The notes below the pieces were generated by a model. That model saw only the letters and a list, made by a program, of their open reading frames with translations, was not told the DNA's origin and did not search any database. The position numbers and the translations under genes are program-made. A stretch of DNA of 6,135 bases from Oscillospiraceae bacterium (GTDB taxonomy: Bacteria; Bacillota; Clostridia; Oscillospirales; CAG-272): NCBI GenBank assembly GCA_009779295.1, contig WREN01000146.1, positions 1 through 6,135 on the forward strand, written 5' to 3'. Positions 5,377-6,135 of the stretch are shown here, piece after piece. Each line of letters opens with the position of its first letter. Positions within the stretch are counted from its first letter, which is position 1.

Positions 5377-5838
5377 TTATCGTTTGGTTGGATAACTTAT
5401 ATCATCGCCCCATGATGTCAATTCATTAAAATAATATTCTACTCCTGCTAACCCTGCCGCCCATAAAAACGCTCTGTCCCTTTCGCATATTTCATCAAGA
5501 GCCATCCACTTTAACTCTGTTAATATTTGATTTTCTTCTGCAAGTTCGGGATCGCTTCCCAATATTGGTTTTTGATTTCCAATACCAATATAAAAAGTAT
5601 GTATTTTTACGTTATCACCAAAAGGAAAAAGGTATTCGCATAACTTTTTTATTATTACCCCCGAAACGCTACATTCCTCTTGCAATTCTCTTATCGCCGC
5701 TTGTTCAGGAGTTTCATCTTTTTCGATACCGCCACCCGGTAATGTATAATATTCATTTTTTTCGCTTCGTTTATGTTTTACCATTAAAATTTTATTATCT
5801 CTGACAACTAAACAAAGCGACCCGTTTTTGTATTCCAT
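5377..5838 (-). CDS. NUDIX hydrolase
   Basis: This 153-residue member of the NUDIX family hydrolyses a nucleoside diphosphate linked to another group, in the cytoplasm, with a divalent metal ion. The Nudix box (GX5EX7REUXEEXGU) lies at residues 36-58: G36, E42, R50, E51, L52, E54 and E55 are all present, including the metal-binding glutamates, while the final glycine is serine (S57). The N-terminal strand (SLCLVVRDNKILMVKHKR, 7-24) and the 'YYTLPGGG' lead-in (30-37) are standard, and length is normal. The substrate is not predictable from sequence; the upstream strand pattern resembles general ADP-ribose/NTP-type enzymes. The ATG comes immediately after the TAA of the kinase gene (gap 0) with only a weak GG-rich site upstream, so translation is probably coupled. 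The gene is clearly more AT-rich than the ECF gene after it, which may mean separate acquisition. Confidence 0.9.
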   Translation of the reverse strand: MEYKNGSLCLVVRDNKILMVKHKRSEKNEYYTLPGGGIEKDETPEQAAIRELQEECSVSGVIIKKLCEYLFPFGDNVKIHTFYIGIGNQKPILGSDPELAEENQILTELKWMALDEICERDRAFLWAAGLAGVEYYFNELTSWGDDISYPTKR

Positions 5839-6135
5839 TTATTTCACCAACCTATACAAATTCTTCTCAATTCGAACCCCGTCACGCACAGGTGTCTCGA
5901 AATTCGCCGTATCTTTTATCACTTCATAGATAAACCCGGACGCGAATTCCGCCGCGTTACCGAGCGGATTACCATCGAGTAATTTACCCAATAATACCGA
6001 CGCGAATATGTCCCCCGTACCGGGATAATTCTTGTCGATTCTTTTTTGCAGAAAAAACGTTGGGTCTTTATCTTTTTCCCTGTCGTAGCTTACGGTGCCG
6101 ATACAATCGTCTATATGCACTCCGGTCAGCACAAC
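5839..6135 (-). CDS. PfkB/ThiD-fold vitamin kinase, pyridoxal-kinase-like, C-terminal part (partial)
   Basis: Only the last 98 residues are in the window; the frame is open through the right edge, so the GTG at 6132 is an internal valine and not a start. The fragment begins VVLTGV, a core strand of ribokinase-fold enzymes, and contains PGTGDIFASVLLGKLL at 38-53 of the fragment. GTGD is the anion-hole motif whose aspartate is the catalytic base, and the 'x-F-A-S-x-L-x-G-x-L-L' continuation is typical of pyridoxal/pyridoxamine kinases (PdxK/PdxY) more than of ThiD. These enzymes phosphorylate B6 vitamers with ATP in the cytoplasm. The final helix and 'V-R-I-E-K' tail fit the family's C-terminus. 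The stop TAA directly abuts the NUDIX start. With the ECF S component nearby it suggests vitamin import and trapping. Hydroxymethylpyrimidine kinase is the main alternative. Confidence 0.78.
   Translation of the reverse strand, partial: VVLTGVHIDDCIGTVSYDREKDKDPTFFLQKRIDKNYPGTGDIFASVLLGKLLDGNPLGNAAEFASGFIYEVIKDTANFETPVRDGVRIEKNLYRLVK

Overview
The window looks like a chromosomal segment of an uncultured member of the Firmicutes, probably class Clostridia. The reasons are strong AAGGAG-type ribosome binding sites, TTG starts, an ECF vitamin-transporter S component, a clostridial-style lipoprotein signal peptide and intermediate GC content. This is an inference from style and gene families, not a species call. 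Every gene I can support is on the minus strand, so transcription runs from high to low coordinates.

Region A (6135 to 4322) carries small-molecule salvage and housekeeping genes, closely packed. In transcription order they are the 3' part of a PfkB/ThiD-fold vitamin kinase (pyridoxal-kinase-like, cut by the window edge), a NUDIX hydrolase starting directly at the kinase stop, an ECF transporter S component, and an FMN-binding flavin-reductase-like protein that overlaps the ECF gene. A kinase, an importer and a flavoprotein together suggest vitamin (possibly B6) salvage, but the substrate is not proven.

Region B (4319 to 3541) holds the remains of an ABC-transporter sugar-type binding lipoprotein. 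A TTG start with a good ribosome binding site opens a 32-residue lipoprotein signal peptide that ends at TGA. The C-terminal half of a solute-binding protein follows in another frame (ATGA overlap). The middle of the protein is missing, so this is best read as an internally deleted gene.

Region C (3515 to 255) is a tight four-gene unit: a PurC/SAICAR-synthase paralogue of an unusual subtype, an NAD-dependent epimerase-fold protein lacking the usual catalytic lysine, a DapA/NanA-superfamily aldolase lacking the DapA GTTGE motif, and a short uridine-kinase-family protein. The gaps are 4, -1 and 3 nt, so the four are very likely co-expressed. The combination does not match standard purine biosynthesis or lysine biosynthesis and is the best candidate here for an uncharacterised pathway.

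Region D (254 to 1) holds a consensus-like promoter (TTGACT, 17 bp, TATAAT), then a 102-bp nested palindromic element predicted to fold as a branched hairpin, then a ribosome binding site and the first 23 codons of an XRE-type helix-turn-helix regulator that leaves the window. The palindrome would form almost the whole 5' untranslated region of the regulator.
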